Source: JAFGSI01 sp041287425 (GTDB taxonomy: Bacteria; Chloroflexota; Anaerolineae; Anaerolineales; Villigracilaceae). Taken from it: 64,000 nt of DNA. The stretch covers positions 1 to 64,000 of the forward strand of contig JBEULG010000012.1 of NCBI GenBank assembly GCA_041287425.1, in the 5' to 3' direction. Of this stretch, positions 33,606 through 42,503 are shown in pieces. A model generated the notes under the pieces. The model was not told the origin of the DNA, did no database searches, and saw nothing but the letters and a program-made list of their open reading frames with translations. The stretch's first letter is position 1. Each line of letters begins with the position of its first letter. The position numbers were made by a program, and so were the translations under genes.

Positions 33606-35030
33606 ATGGCCTTCAAAATCACCTTCGGCACCGACGGCTGGCGCGGCGTCATCGCCGAGGACTACACCTTCGACAACGTCCGCCGGGCTGCCCAGGGCTA
33701 CGCTGCGTACATGCTCGAACAGGGCAAAGCCGGCCAGTGGATTGTCGTCGGCCACGACAAACGCTTCGCCAGCGAACACTTCGCCGCTGCAGCCGCCGAA
33801 GTGCTGGCCGCCAACGGCTTCAGGGTCTATCTGACCCAGGAGGCCACCCCCACGCCGGTCATCGCCTACGCGGTGGTGGAAAAACACGCCTGCGGAGCGG
33901 TCAACATCACCGCCAGTCACAACCCGCCCACCGACAACGGCTTCAAGGTGCGCAACGAAACCGGCGGCGCGATTGACCCGGCCGGCCTGAAGCGCATCGA
34001 AGCCCTCATCCCTGAAGACGCCGCCGCCGTCCGGCGCAAACCGCTCGCCGAAGCAGAAGCCGCCGGCGAAGTGGTCAAATTCGACGCCTCCCTCGCCTAT
34101 CTCGAACACATCCAACACCTGCTCGACCTGCAACCCATCAAAGACGCCGGCCTGACCGTGCTGGTGGACGCCATGTGGGGCAACGGCGCGGGCTACTTCA
34201 CCCGTCTGCTGGCGGGCGGCAAGACCAGGGTCATCGAAATCCACAACACCCGCAACCCGCTCTTCCCGGAGATGAAGCGCCCCGAACCCATCCGCCCCAA
34301 CATTGACGTCGGCCTGCGCGCCACCCGCGAACACAACGCCGACGTGCTGCTCATCCTGGACGGCGACGCCGACCGCTGCGGCATCGGCGACGAAAACGGC
34401 GAGTTCATCAACCAGTTGCGCGTCTACGCCCTGCTGGCCTATTACCTGCTCGAAGTGCGCGGCGAACGCGGCGACATCGTCAAGACCCTCTCCACCACCA
34501 CCATGCTCAACAAACTCGGCCAACTCTACGGCGTCCCCGTCCACGAGACGGGCGTGGGCTTCAAATACGTCGCCCCCAAGATGACCGAGACCAACGCCCT
34601 CATCGGCGGCGAGGAGAGCGGCGGCTACGCCTTCCGCGGCAACGTCCCCGAGCGCGACGGGATTCTCGCCGGCCTCTACATGCTCGACTTCATGGTGCGC
34701 ACCGGCAAGAAACCCACCCAACTGCTCCAAATGCTCTTCGACAAACTGGGCGGCGAATACTTCTACGACCGCATTGACACCCCCTTCAAAGGCAACCGCG
34801 CCGACCGCGAAGCCGCCATTCTCTCGGCCAAACCCGAAACCCTCGGCGGGCTGAAAGTCACCGAACTGGTCACGATTGACGGCTTCCAGTTCAAACTCGA
34901 AGACGGCGGCTGGCTGCTCATCCGCTTCAGCGGCACCGAACCCATCATGCGCGTCTACTGCGAGACCACCCACAAGGACAAGGTGCAGGCCATCCTCCAG
35001 GACGGTCTAAAAGTTGCCGGGTTGAAGTAA
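33606..35030 (+). CDS. Phosphoglucomutase/phosphomannomutase (alpha-D-phosphohexomutase)
   Basis: A 474-residue enzyme that moves phosphate between C1 and C6 of hexoses through a phosphoserine. Motifs: FGTDGWRG at residues 7-14, active-site TASHNPP near 102, metal-binding DGDADRCG near 254, sugar-binding GGEESGGYAF near 338, and phosphate-binding RFSGTEPIMRVY near 440. The four-domain layout and length are normal. Distinguishing PGM from PMM or GlmM is not possible from motifs alone. GGGAGA precedes ATG 33606; longer in-frame extensions overlap the divergent SDR gene. It is followed by tatD across a palindromic repeat. Confidence 0.93.
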   Translation: MAFKITFGTDGWRGVIAEDYTFDNVRRAAQGYAAYMLEQGKAGQWIVVGHDKRFASEHFAAAAAEVLAANGFRVYLTQEATPTPVIAYAVVEKHACGAVNITASHNPPTDNGFKVRNETGGAIDPAGLKRIEALIPEDAAAVRRKPLAEAEAAGEVVKFDASLAYLEHIQHLLDLQPIKDAGLTVLVDAMWGNGAGYFTRLLAGGKTRVIEIHNTRNPLFPEMKRPEPIRPNIDVGLRATREHNADVLLILDGDADRCGIGDENGEFINQLRVYALLAYYLLEVRGERGDIVKTLSTTTMLNKLGQLYGVPVHETGVGFKYVAPKMTETNALIGGEESGGYAFRGNVPERDGILAGLYMLDFMVRTGKKPTQLLQMLFDKLGGEYFYDRIDTPFKGNRADREAAILSAKPETLGGLKVTELVTIDGFQFKLEDGGWLLIRFSGTEPIMRVYCETTHKDKVQAILQDGLKVAGLK

Positions 35031-35042
35031 AAGAGTGTCAAG

Positions 35043-35123
35043 TGCTCCCGTGTCACGTGACACGTTACATGACACGTGACACGGGACACATGACACGTGA
35101 CACGTGGATACATGACACATGAC
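35043..35123. repeat. CACGTG-rich short palindromic repeats before tatD
   Basis: About 80 bp built from GACACGTG/CACGTGTC-like words (for example GTGTCACGTGACAC), at least five overlapping copies. The array runs into the start region of the TatD gene and makes its start codon ambiguous. Confidence 0.7.
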
Positions 35124-35948
35124 GTGAAACTCACCGACACCCACTGCCACCTGGACTTTGAAAAATTCGACCCCGACCGCGCTGCCGTGCTGGAACGCGC
35201 CGCCCGGGCCGGGGTCGAACGCATTTTGATTCCCGCTCTCAGCCTGACCTCGAGCCGGTCCGCCGTCAAACTGGCCGAGAGCCACCCGATGCTGTTTGCC
35301 GCCATCGGAATCCACCCGACGGAGGCGCGCAATTTCGAACCTTCAACGCTGAACGCCCTTCGAGAACTGGCCCAACACCCTAAAGTCGTCGCGGTGGGCG
35401 AAATCGGGCTGGATTACTACTGGGACGCGGCGCCTCACGACCTGCAGCAACATATCCTGCGGGAGCAACTCGACCTGGCCGCCGAACTGGGCCTGCCGGT
35501 CGTCATCCACCTGCGCGAGAAGGGCGACGCCGCCGAGGGCCCCTGCGCCGCCGACCTGATGAAGATTCTCGAGGACTGGGTAGCAGGCCTGAGGTCCAGA
35601 AACGACCCGCTGGCGGCGCGCCCCGGCGTGCTGCACTCGTTTGCCGGTTCGCTCGAAACGGCGCGGCAGGCCATCCGTCTCGGTTTCTATATCGGCGTCA
35701 CCGGGCCGGTCACTTACCGGGCCGAGCGTCAGGCGCTCATCGCCGCCCTGCCGCTTGAGCGTCTGCTCATCGAGACCGATGCCCCGTTCCTGGCCCCCGC
35801 TCCGCAGCGGGGAAAGCGCAATGAACCTGCATACGTAGGCTACATTGCTGATAAAATAGCAAAAATTCACCACCGTACTGCAGAAGAGACAGCCGCGCTG
35901 ACAACTGCCAATGCCAGCCGCCTCTTCCGCTGGGAAGACTCGATTTGA
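35112..35948 (+). CDS. TatD-family metal-dependent deoxyribonuclease
   Basis: About 278 residues, normal for TatD. Metal-binding THCHLDF is near residue 9, GEIGLDYYWD near 98, VIHLRE near 135, HSFAG near 177 and IETDAPFLAP near 224, all matching the TIM-barrel hydrolase family that acts on DNA 3' ends and is linked to quality control. Start choice is open: GTG 35097, ATG 35112 and GTG 35124 (VKLTDTHCH) are in frame, with no good Shine-Dalgarno. The stop overlaps the TTG start of the next gene (TTGA). Confidence 0.9.
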   Translation: MTHDVKLTDTHCHLDFEKFDPDRAAVLERAARAGVERILIPALSLTSSRSAVKLAESHPMLFAAIGIHPTEARNFEPSTLNALRELAQHPKVVAVGEIGLDYYWDAAPHDLQQHILREQLDLAAELGLPVVIHLREKGDAAEGPCAADLMKILEDWVAGLRSRNDPLAARPGVLHSFAGSLETARQAIRLGFYIGVTGPVTYRAERQALIAALPLERLLIETDAPFLAPAPQRGKRNEPAYVGYIADKIAKIHHRTAEETAALTTANASRLFRWEDSI

Positions 35949-36913
35949 TCGCCTCGTCATTTTCAGCCCCCGTCCAGAACGAGCTCCAGGAAGTGGAGGA
36001 ATTGCTCCACTGTCAGGCCTATGACGCCCACCCCGACCTGTGCGCCGCGCTGGATCACTTGCTCTCGTCGGGCGGCAAGCGTATCCGCCCGACCCTTGGC
36101 CTGCTTTGCGGCAAGATGCTGGGTGCGCCGCACGACCGGCTGATCACCCTGGCAGCAGCCGTCGAACTGCTCCACACGGCCACATTGGTGCACGATGACC
36201 TCATCGACGGCGCCCTGCTGCGCCGAGGCATCCCCACCCTCAACGCCCAGTGGTCGCCGCCGGCCACCGTCCTGACCGGCGATTTTCTCTTCGCCCGGGC
36301 CGCCAAACTGGCCGCCGAGACCAATCACCTGGCGCTGATGAAACTGTTTGCCGACACCCTGGCCACCATCGTCAACGGCGAACTGACCCAGTTGTTCCAG
36401 GCGCGCGGCCTGGTCAGCCGCGAGAACTATTATCAGCGCATCTACGCCAAAACCGCCTCGCTGATAGAAATGACCGCCCGCGCCGCGGCCATGATCAGCC
36501 CGGTGGAGGATGCTGTCATCGAGGCCATGCGCCGCTTCGGCTACGAGGTAGGCATGGCTTTCCAAATGGTGGACGACGTCCTCGACTTCACCAGCGAACA
36601 GGCCGAGGTGGGCAAGCCGGTCGGTTCAGACTTGCTGCAGGGGCTGATTACGCTGCCGACCCTGTATTACATCGAGAGCCACCCCGAAGACCCGGATTTG
36701 AAGATTCTCCTCGAGGGCGATTATCCCGCCAACAGAGTGCAGATAGAAAGGCTGGTGCAATCCATCCGCGCCAGCCGGGCCATTGCGCAAGCGCTGGACG
36801 AAGCCCGTCAATCCATCGAACGCGCCCTGGTCTGCCTGGAAGCCATGCCCGCCGGCACCGAGCGCCAGGCGCTGCAAACCTTGGCCCGTTACATTGTGGA
36901 CCGCAAACTCTGA
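35945..36913 (+). CDS. Polyprenyl (octaprenyl/heptaprenyl-type) diphosphate synthase
   Basis: A 322-residue trans-isoprenyl diphosphate synthase. It has GGKRIRPTL near residue 40, the first aspartate-rich motif HDDLIDG near 80 and the second QMVDDVLDF near 206, plus KTASLIE. It elongates FPP with isopentenyl diphosphate to the side chain of menaquinone-type quinones; product length is not readable. The start is TTG 35945, overlapping the tatD stop as TTGA, so translation is coupled. Confidence 0.92.
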   Translation: MIASSFSAPVQNELQEVEELLHCQAYDAHPDLCAALDHLLSSGGKRIRPTLGLLCGKMLGAPHDRLITLAAAVELLHTATLVHDDLIDGALLRRGIPTLNAQWSPPATVLTGDFLFARAAKLAAETNHLALMKLFADTLATIVNGELTQLFQARGLVSRENYYQRIYAKTASLIEMTARAAAMISPVEDAVIEAMRRFGYEVGMAFQMVDDVLDFTSEQAEVGKPVGSDLLQGLITLPTLYYIESHPEDPDLKILLEGDYPANRVQIERLVQSIRASRAIAQALDEARQSIERALVCLEAMPAGTERQALQTLARYIVDRKL

Positions 36914-36922
36914 GGCGGGCGA

Positions 36923-39900
36923 TTAATGTTCCCCCGTTAGGCCGCGGTTCTTCTCTTCCAGCAATTTCAGAAATCGTTCGACGATGCGCGGATCGAACTG
37001 TTTGCCGGCGTTTTCCTTCAGATATGCGATGGCGGCTTCGGTCGTCCAGGCCTTGCGATAGGGCCGATCGGAGGTCAGCGCATCCCAGACATCCACAACA
37101 GCAAAGATACGCGCCGCCAGCGGAATTTGCTCGCCCTTCAGACCGCGCGGATAGCCGCTGCCATCCCAGCGTTCATGATGACAATAAGGGATGTTGAGCG
37201 CCAGGCGCAGATAACTGATGGGATAGAGCATTTCGTAGGCAAAGGTGGGGTGCTGGCGCATGATTTCCCATTCTTGTTTGTTCAAGGCCCCTGTCTTGTG
37301 CAGAATGGCATCGGGGATGCCCATCTTGCCGATGTCGTGGAGCAGCGCGCCGCGGCGGATATGAACCAATTCGTCGTCGGGTATGCCCATCGCCCGCGCC
37401 AGTTCGAGGGTCATTTCGACCACCCGCCGCGTGTGGCCCTCCGTCTCGCGGTCGCGCAGGTCGAGCGCCTTCGACCAGCCCTCGATGGTGGCGTCGTAGG
37501 CCAGCGAGAGGTCCAAATTGGTGCGCTGCAGTTCTTCAAACAAGGAGGCGTTGTCAATCGCGATAGCAGCCTGACCCGCCAGGGTTTCGAGGAAACTCAA
37601 CCACTCGCTATCCGGTTCGAGGTGCGTACGGTGGAAGATTTCGATCACGCCTTTGGTCTGACCTTTGGCGACCAGCGGCGCGCCGATGTAAGAGACGAAA
37701 GCCTCGCCGGCCAGCAACTGCCGGCGCTTGAACTGTTCGGCGGCGCTCAAATCGGGAATCTGAACAATCTTACGCTGCTGAAGCACCAGGCCGGGCAATT
37801 CCTCATTCATGTGCAAATTAGAGCGCTGAATGGCCTCTGTCCGGAAACCGCTGGAGGCGGCGAATTCAAGTGTCTGAGCGCGCGGGTTGAGCAGCAAGAC
37901 ATCCACGGCATCCACGTTCAATTGGGCTGTGATATGGTCGAGCAAAATGCCCAGGGTGACGCGCACATCCAGGATCGAACTGATGGCCATATCAATCGCC
38001 CGCAGAGAAGCCAATCGCTGCAGTTGACGACGAGTCTGCTGGTGAAGGGTGGCGCGATGGAGCGCCGTCCCGGCGATATCGGCCAGCGTGACCAGCAAGT
38101 TGGCCTCATCCCTGTTCATCTGCCGGGGTAGCCGCACCGAGACGAATATGACGCCAATCACCGTTTGGGCTGTGCGGATGGGGACGCAAATGCCTCCCCA
38201 GCCGGGCGGAATGTGAATACGCGCCTCCTCGTCCAGGCGGGGGTCAGCCACAAATTCTCGGACGATAATCGGCTCCCCACTCTTGAACGCCAGACCGGCA
38301 ATCCCCTCTCCCGGCTTCATCTTGGTGGCCGGAATCTGAGCAAGCCATCCACGGGTGACGCTGCTGGTCAAGTCTGCCGTGAGGGGGTCATACAGTTCAA
38401 TGCTGCCGGAACCGCTGCCCATCAGTTCGAGAGTCTCGTCCAACAGGCGCGGCAGGATTTCTTCTACACTCTCGGCCAGACGCAAGATATTCGAAATACG
38501 GTTGATGGCTTCCAGTTCTTTCAATCGCTGGAGCGTCTCGGCATACAGACGGGCATTCTCGATGGCGACGGTGGCGTGAGCAGCCAGCATCTCAAGCAGT
38601 GTCTTATCCTCTTCGGTGTAAGCGTCCGGCTGATAGGATTGGGTGGAAAGCATGCCGATAATCCTGCCGCCGAATTGCAGAGGCACGGCCAGGATGGAGC
38701 GCACCTCTTCGCTCTCGCCAAAGTGGATTCCGGGCGTCTGTTTGTGTTCTTGCAAATCTGCGATCAAGAGCGAGCGGCCGGTGGTGATGACTTGCCCGGA
38801 GAGACTCCGATCCAGGGGAAAACGCAGGCCGGGCCAGCGTCCGCCTTTATCTACCAGGTAGACCGCCTCGGCATCCTGGTGGCTTTCATCGAGCAGGGTG
38901 ATGACGAAGGCTTCGGCCGGCATGAGCCGCGAGGTCGCCCGGTGAACGGCTTCGTAAACCTGTTCGGGGTCCTGGCTGGCGCTGGCAATTTCCTGACTGG
39001 CCTGATGCAAAACCGCGCTGCGTTCCGAGGCGCGCAAGGCCTGCTGGTACAGACGGGCATTATCGAGCGCAATGGCCGCCTGACGGGCGAACGTCTGGAC
39101 CAGAGCCGCATCTTCCTGGCTGTAAGCGTTTGGCTGTTGGTGATCGAGCGTGATGTAACCGATGACCTCGTCCCGCAAGAGGAGCGGCACGCCCATCCAG
39201 CCACGCACGCTGGCCGCGCCGCCCCACTTTTTGTAACGAGAATCTCTTTGAGCATCGGGGAGGATGAGCGGCCGGCGAGTCTTGTTGATTTTACGGATGA
39301 GTTCATTGCTGGCCGGGAAAGTCATGCCCACTATGGCCTCCGGCTGCTCAAAGCCATGGACGGTGGTGAGCCGCAGGACCTCCCCCTCCTGCAGAAAGAT
39401 GCTGGCGCTGTTGTAGGGAACAACCTGCCGCAGGGCGTCGAGAATCGAATCCAGAACGGTCGTCAGGTCGAGGGAGGAGGCGATGATTTCCGCCGCCTTG
39501 CGTAAGGTCTCGGCCTCCTGACGACGCTGCCGCTCGGCCTCCAGCAGGCGGATTTTCTCTATGCTAACGGCCAGTTGGCTGGCAAGGGTGGCAAGCAGCC
39601 GCTCGTCATTCTCGGAGAAAAACCCTACCTGGGAACTTTCCGCATTGATGATTCCCAGCACCCGCTCACCGATTTTGATCGGCACACACAGTTCGGAACG
39701 CGTGGTGGGGTCATAACCGATGTAGTAATTGGACTGCAGAACATCCGCTTCGAGAATCGGGCGACCGGTTGCAGCCACGATTCCGGCAATCCCCTCTCCG
39801 AGCGGGATGAAGGAGGGCACGTTCACGACTGGAACAACGTGATGGTAGGAGGAATGAGGCACTAGTCCTTGACGTTTTTCATCGAGCAGCGCAATTCCAA

Positions 39901-41239
39901 AACTGTCGGGGTAGAGCGTCTCACCGATCAAGCGGGTCAGGCGTTCGATCAACTCGTCAATCGTGGCAGCCTCCACGCCAATCGTCGCCGCCATGTGCAA
40001 GACCGTCAATTCTTTCAGGCGGCGATTCAAGTCCTGCGAAGCCCGTTTTTGGTCGGTAATGTCCTCATAAGTGCCCAACACGCCACGCACGCGGCCGCGG
40101 GCATCCACGAGCGGCACCTTGCTGGTGCGCAGCCAAATCAGGTCACCGGAAGGGGTGGTTTGCGGTTCCTCGTAGTTAATCTTCGGCTGGCCGCTGCGGA
40201 TGACCTCCAAATCATCCGCCCGGTACAGTTCTGCCTGCGGCGCCCAGCCCATCTGGTAATCGTTCTTGCCGATCAACTCGTCGGGCGATTGCAGACCGGC
40301 GTCGCGGGCAAACGGCCGATTGGCACCCAGGTAATTGAGATTCTGGTCTTTCCAGAAGACGCGCACCGGAATGGTGTCCAGGATGAGACGCAGCATCTGC
40401 TGCGATTCGCGCAACTCGTCCTCCGCCCGCTTACGTTCGGTCACATCTCGGAAGAAAACCACCATCCGGTTCGGGGCGGTTTGCGTGGCGAAAACATCGA
40501 AAGCGCCAGCAATCCGCTCATCTTGATATTCGATTTGGGTTTCGTGGAAGGATTCGCCGCCGCGCGCCACAGCGCGATAGGCCTCCGGCAGAGAAGTCGT
40601 GGCCAGGGCGGGGAAGGCCTCTTCGATGGTCCGCCCGATCAACGGCCCATGCTGAATGCCCAGGATGCGGTCAGCCGAGCGATTGGCTCCCACTAAAATC
40701 AGGCGGCCATCGGGCAGCAATTCGTATTCATGCGCTCCAAAGGGGAAGGAATCGATCAAGGTCTGCAAGCGCTGGCGGGTATGGCGCGCTGCCTCCTCCG
40801 CCCGGCGGCGGTCGGTGATGTCTTCCATCGAAACGACCAAGCCATCGAAATCGCCCCGCTGGTCGAACAGGGGCGCGGCGTTGAGAGAAAGCACCACCTG
40901 CTCCCCATCCGGCCGCTGAAAGGCGCGCACCTCGTCGAAAACCGGTTGTCGGCCGGCCCTGACGCGCTCCAACAGCCGGTTCTCTGGCGGGACGGGATTT
41001 CCCTCCGCATCGGTGATTGGCCATTCCGCCGCATCAAAGACACGCTGGATAATCTTCTCGCGGCTCAGGCCGAGAATCCGCTCCACCTGGACGTTGGCAT
41101 ACACCACCCGTCCTCGCCGGTCGAGGACCGCAATCGCCGACGGGCTGGTCTGGAGAACTTTTTCCAGAAAGTCATCCCGCTGACGCGCCGAGGTCAGTTT
41201 CTCCAGCCAGCGACCGAAGAAAGAGTCGGTTCTTTTCAT
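36923..41239 (-). CDS. PAS/GAF sensor phosphodiesterase with HD-GYP domain
   Basis: A 1438-residue soluble protein. Three PAS domains lie at ~25-150, 155-280 and 285-405, five GAF domains at ~405-575, 580-730, 735-890, 895-1050 and 1055-1215, and a C-terminal HD-GYP domain at ~1235-1425. Key residues are intact: HTRRVVEM, LLHDIGKMGIPD, HHERWDGSGYPRGLKGEQIP and VVDVWDALTSDRPYRKA. It should hydrolyse c-di-GMP to GMP under control of many small-molecule inputs, opposing the diguanylate cyclase at 25-28 kb. There is no transmembrane segment. No Shine-Dalgarno is seen; TATAAT lies 8 nt before ATG 41239. It is convergent with the prenyl synthase gene, 9 bp apart. Confidence 0.93.
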   Translation of the reverse strand: MKRTDSFFGRWLEKLTSARQRDDFLEKVLQTSPSAIAVLDRRGRVVYANVQVERILGLSREKIIQRVFDAAEWPITDAEGNPVPPENRLLERVRAGRQPVFDEVRAFQRPDGEQVVLSLNAAPLFDQRGDFDGLVVSMEDITDRRRAEEAARHTRQRLQTLIDSFPFGAHEYELLPDGRLILVGANRSADRILGIQHGPLIGRTIEEAFPALATTSLPEAYRAVARGGESFHETQIEYQDERIAGAFDVFATQTAPNRMVVFFRDVTERKRAEDELRESQQMLRLILDTIPVRVFWKDQNLNYLGANRPFARDAGLQSPDELIGKNDYQMGWAPQAELYRADDLEVIRSGQPKINYEEPQTTPSGDLIWLRTSKVPLVDARGRVRGVLGTYEDITDQKRASQDLNRRLKELTVLHMAATIGVEAATIDELIERLTRLIGETLYPDSFGIALLDEKRQGLVPHSSYHHVVPVVNVPSFIPLGEGIAGIVAATGRPILEADVLQSNYYIGYDPTTRSELCVPIKIGERVLGIINAESSQVGFFSENDERLLATLASQLAVSIEKIRLLEAERQRRQEAETLRKAAEIIASSLDLTTVLDSILDALRQVVPYNSASIFLQEGEVLRLTTVHGFEQPEAIVGMTFPASNELIRKINKTRRPLILPDAQRDSRYKKWGGAASVRGWMGVPLLLRDEVIGYITLDHQQPNAYSQEDAALVQTFARQAAIALDNARLYQQALRASERSAVLHQASQEIASASQDPEQVYEAVHRATSRLMPAEAFVITLLDESHQDAEAVYLVDKGGRWPGLRFPLDRSLSGQVITTGRSLLIADLQEHKQTPGIHFGESEEVRSILAVPLQFGGRIIGMLSTQSYQPDAYTEEDKTLLEMLAAHATVAIENARLYAETLQRLKELEAINRISNILRLAESVEEILPRLLDETLELMGSGSGSIELYDPLTADLTSSVTRGWLAQIPATKMKPGEGIAGLAFKSGEPIIVREFVADPRLDEEARIHIPPGWGGICVPIRTAQTVIGVIFVSVRLPRQMNRDEANLLVTLADIAGTALHRATLHQQTRRQLQRLASLRAIDMAISSILDVRVTLGILLDHITAQLNVDAVDVLLLNPRAQTLEFAASSGFRTEAIQRSNLHMNEELPGLVLQQRKIVQIPDLSAAEQFKRRQLLAGEAFVSYIGAPLVAKGQTKGVIEIFHRTHLEPDSEWLSFLETLAGQAAIAIDNASLFEELQRTNLDLSLAYDATIEGWSKALDLRDRETEGHTRRVVEMTLELARAMGIPDDELVHIRRGALLHDIGKMGIPDAILHKTGALNKQEWEIMRQHPTFAYEMLYPISYLRLALNIPYCHHERWDGSGYPRGLKGEQIPLAARIFAVVDVWDALTSDRPYRKAWTTEAAIAYLKENAGKQFDPRIVERFLKLLEEKNRGLTGEH

Positions 41240-41247
41240 TCGCTTGA

Positions 41248-41253
41248 ATTATA
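41248..41253 (-). promoter_or_regulatory. -10 box giving a leaderless HD-GYP transcript
   Basis: Minus-strand TATAAT, 8 nt before the ATG; weak -35. Confidence 0.5.
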
Positions 41254-41397
41254 GATTACTTTGCACAGATATGCCTGTTCGTTAAGCCAGTTTTTTTCCC
41301 ACGCGCTCGATAAAGCCATGACCAGCCGATCGGCCCAGGGCGACCCGCCGATAGCGTTCACCGTTCCCTATCCACATAGCAAGTTCTGCCAGCGTCC

Positions 41398-41432
41398 TAA
41401 AGAAAACGCAACGCGCCCCGCCAGGGGGCGCG
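41398..41432 (-). terminator. Terminator of the initiator tRNA
   Basis: Stem CGCGCCCC/GGGGCGCG, then TTGCGTTTTCTTTA on the minus strand. Confidence 0.85.
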
Positions 41433-41457
41433 CAGGTTTCAGGGTGGTCCCTGAGAG

Positions 41458-41529
41458 TTGCGGGGGGAAGACTCGAACTTCCGACCTCCAGGTTATGAGC
41501 CTGACGAGCTGCCACTGCTCTACCCCGCT
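41458..41529 (-). tRNA. Initiator tRNA-Met (anticodon CAT)
   Basis: 72 nt. The 1:72 pair is an A.A mismatch and 11:24 is A:T, both initiator hallmarks. The anticodon loop is CTCATAA. The anticodon stem ends AGG/CCT where initiators usually have GGG/CCC. The T arm GGAAG-TTCGAGT-CTTCC is normal and CCA is not encoded. Confidence 0.93.
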
Positions 41530-41573
41530 CCGCTTACAGCAAGGCGCTATTGTATCACCAGGCAGAAACAAAG

Positions 41574-42455
41574 TCAAGGATAAAGGGCAATTTCCTGGCT
41601 ATAGAGGTACATCGTCCCCGGAATGCGGTCATCCGCCTGGCGGACAACCAGCCGCGCCCACAGAGGCGCCTCGATGAGATAGGGGACATCCACTGCGAAT
41701 GGCACATAGGAATCGTCGGGGGCGGGTTCAACCGTGACCAGCCGCGTGGCAATCACCTGGCCCGTTTCCGAGACGAGTTCTATCACCAGCGGTTGGCGAT
41801 TCAGCGGACGAAAATACCCCTCGACGAGCAAAATGCTGCCGCTCACCTGTCCGCCCGGCAGCGGCCACGAGAGCAGACAGCGCTCGCGCGGCGGTTCAGG
41901 CGGATTGATTTGGTCTTCTCCCTCCGAGAGCAGCAATACATGCACCGAATGGAGCGCCTGCAGACGCCCAAAGCGGTCTTCGGTCGAGATGGACAGCCGC
42001 CCCAGTTCGCCCGCCGCGCCGATTTCGAAGCGCAGGTCCACCGAGAGATAGGCCCAGGCGGAAGACGTATAAACCGAGGTCACCTGACGAGCCAGCAGAC
42101 GGCCATCTTCTCCAAACAACTCCACCCGCACGCGATTGTTGTAGCCCGGAATCACATAGCCGCGCACGTAAATCGGCGAAGTGACTTTGGAGAGCGGGCC
42201 AGGGATATTGATCTGAATCGCAGCCTCGGCTGGCGCCGGCGTGGGCAGGGGCGTGGCGGTGGCCGTCGGCGGGTAGAAAGGCGGAGGCGTCGCAGTCGCC
42301 GTTTCGGTTGGGGTGGAGGAAGGTTCGGGGGAGACCAGGTCAGGGGTCGGCGCCAACAGGCCAGAGGTCGGAACGGGCCGTTCCTGGACCGCCAACGGCC
42401 CGCAGGCCGCTAACAGGAAGGAAAAAGTCAGCAAAGGGGCAAGACGTCTCAGCAT
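41574..42455 (-). CDS. Lipoprotein with Gmad2-like Ig domains
   Basis: A 293-residue lipoprotein. The signal peptide ends FLLAACG (Cys ~18). A Thr/Pro/Ala linker runs to about residue 75. Two beta-sandwich units follow: one starting IQINIPGPLSKVTSPIYVRG and one starting LSWPLPGGQVSGSILLVEG, both like Gmad2 immunoglobulin folds. The same design occurs at 10014-10994. It probably lies on the outer membrane face; partners are unknown. TATAAT is 7 nt before the ATG and no Shine-Dalgarno is present, so this is another leaderless-type start. Confidence 0.8.
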   Translation of the reverse strand: MLRRLAPLLTFSFLLAACGPLAVQERPVPTSGLLAPTPDLVSPEPSSTPTETATATPPPFYPPTATATPLPTPAPAEAAIQINIPGPLSKVTSPIYVRGYVIPGYNNRVRVELFGEDGRLLARQVTSVYTSSAWAYLSVDLRFEIGAAGELGRLSISTEDRFGRLQALHSVHVLLLSEGEDQINPPEPPRERCLLSWPLPGGQVSGSILLVEGYFRPLNRQPLVIELVSETGQVIATRLVTVEPAPDDSYVPFAVDVPYLIEAPLWARLVVRQADDRIPGTMYLYSQEIALYP

Positions 42456-42462
42456 GGCTGTG

Positions 42463-42468
42463 ATTATA
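42463..42468 (-). promoter_or_regulatory. -10 box giving a leaderless lipoprotein transcript
   Basis: Minus-strand TATAAT, 7 nt before ATG 42455; the -35 is weak. Confidence 0.5.
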
Positions 42469-42503
42469 CGTCTGACGCCCCGGCTTGCGGGGCGTCTCGC
42501 CTG

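Noticed and set aside
41282..41515. Small minus-strand frames overlapping the initiator tRNA
   Set aside because: They cross the tRNA and its terminator; only a weak IGNGERYRRVALGRSAGHGF-like fragment resembles coding.
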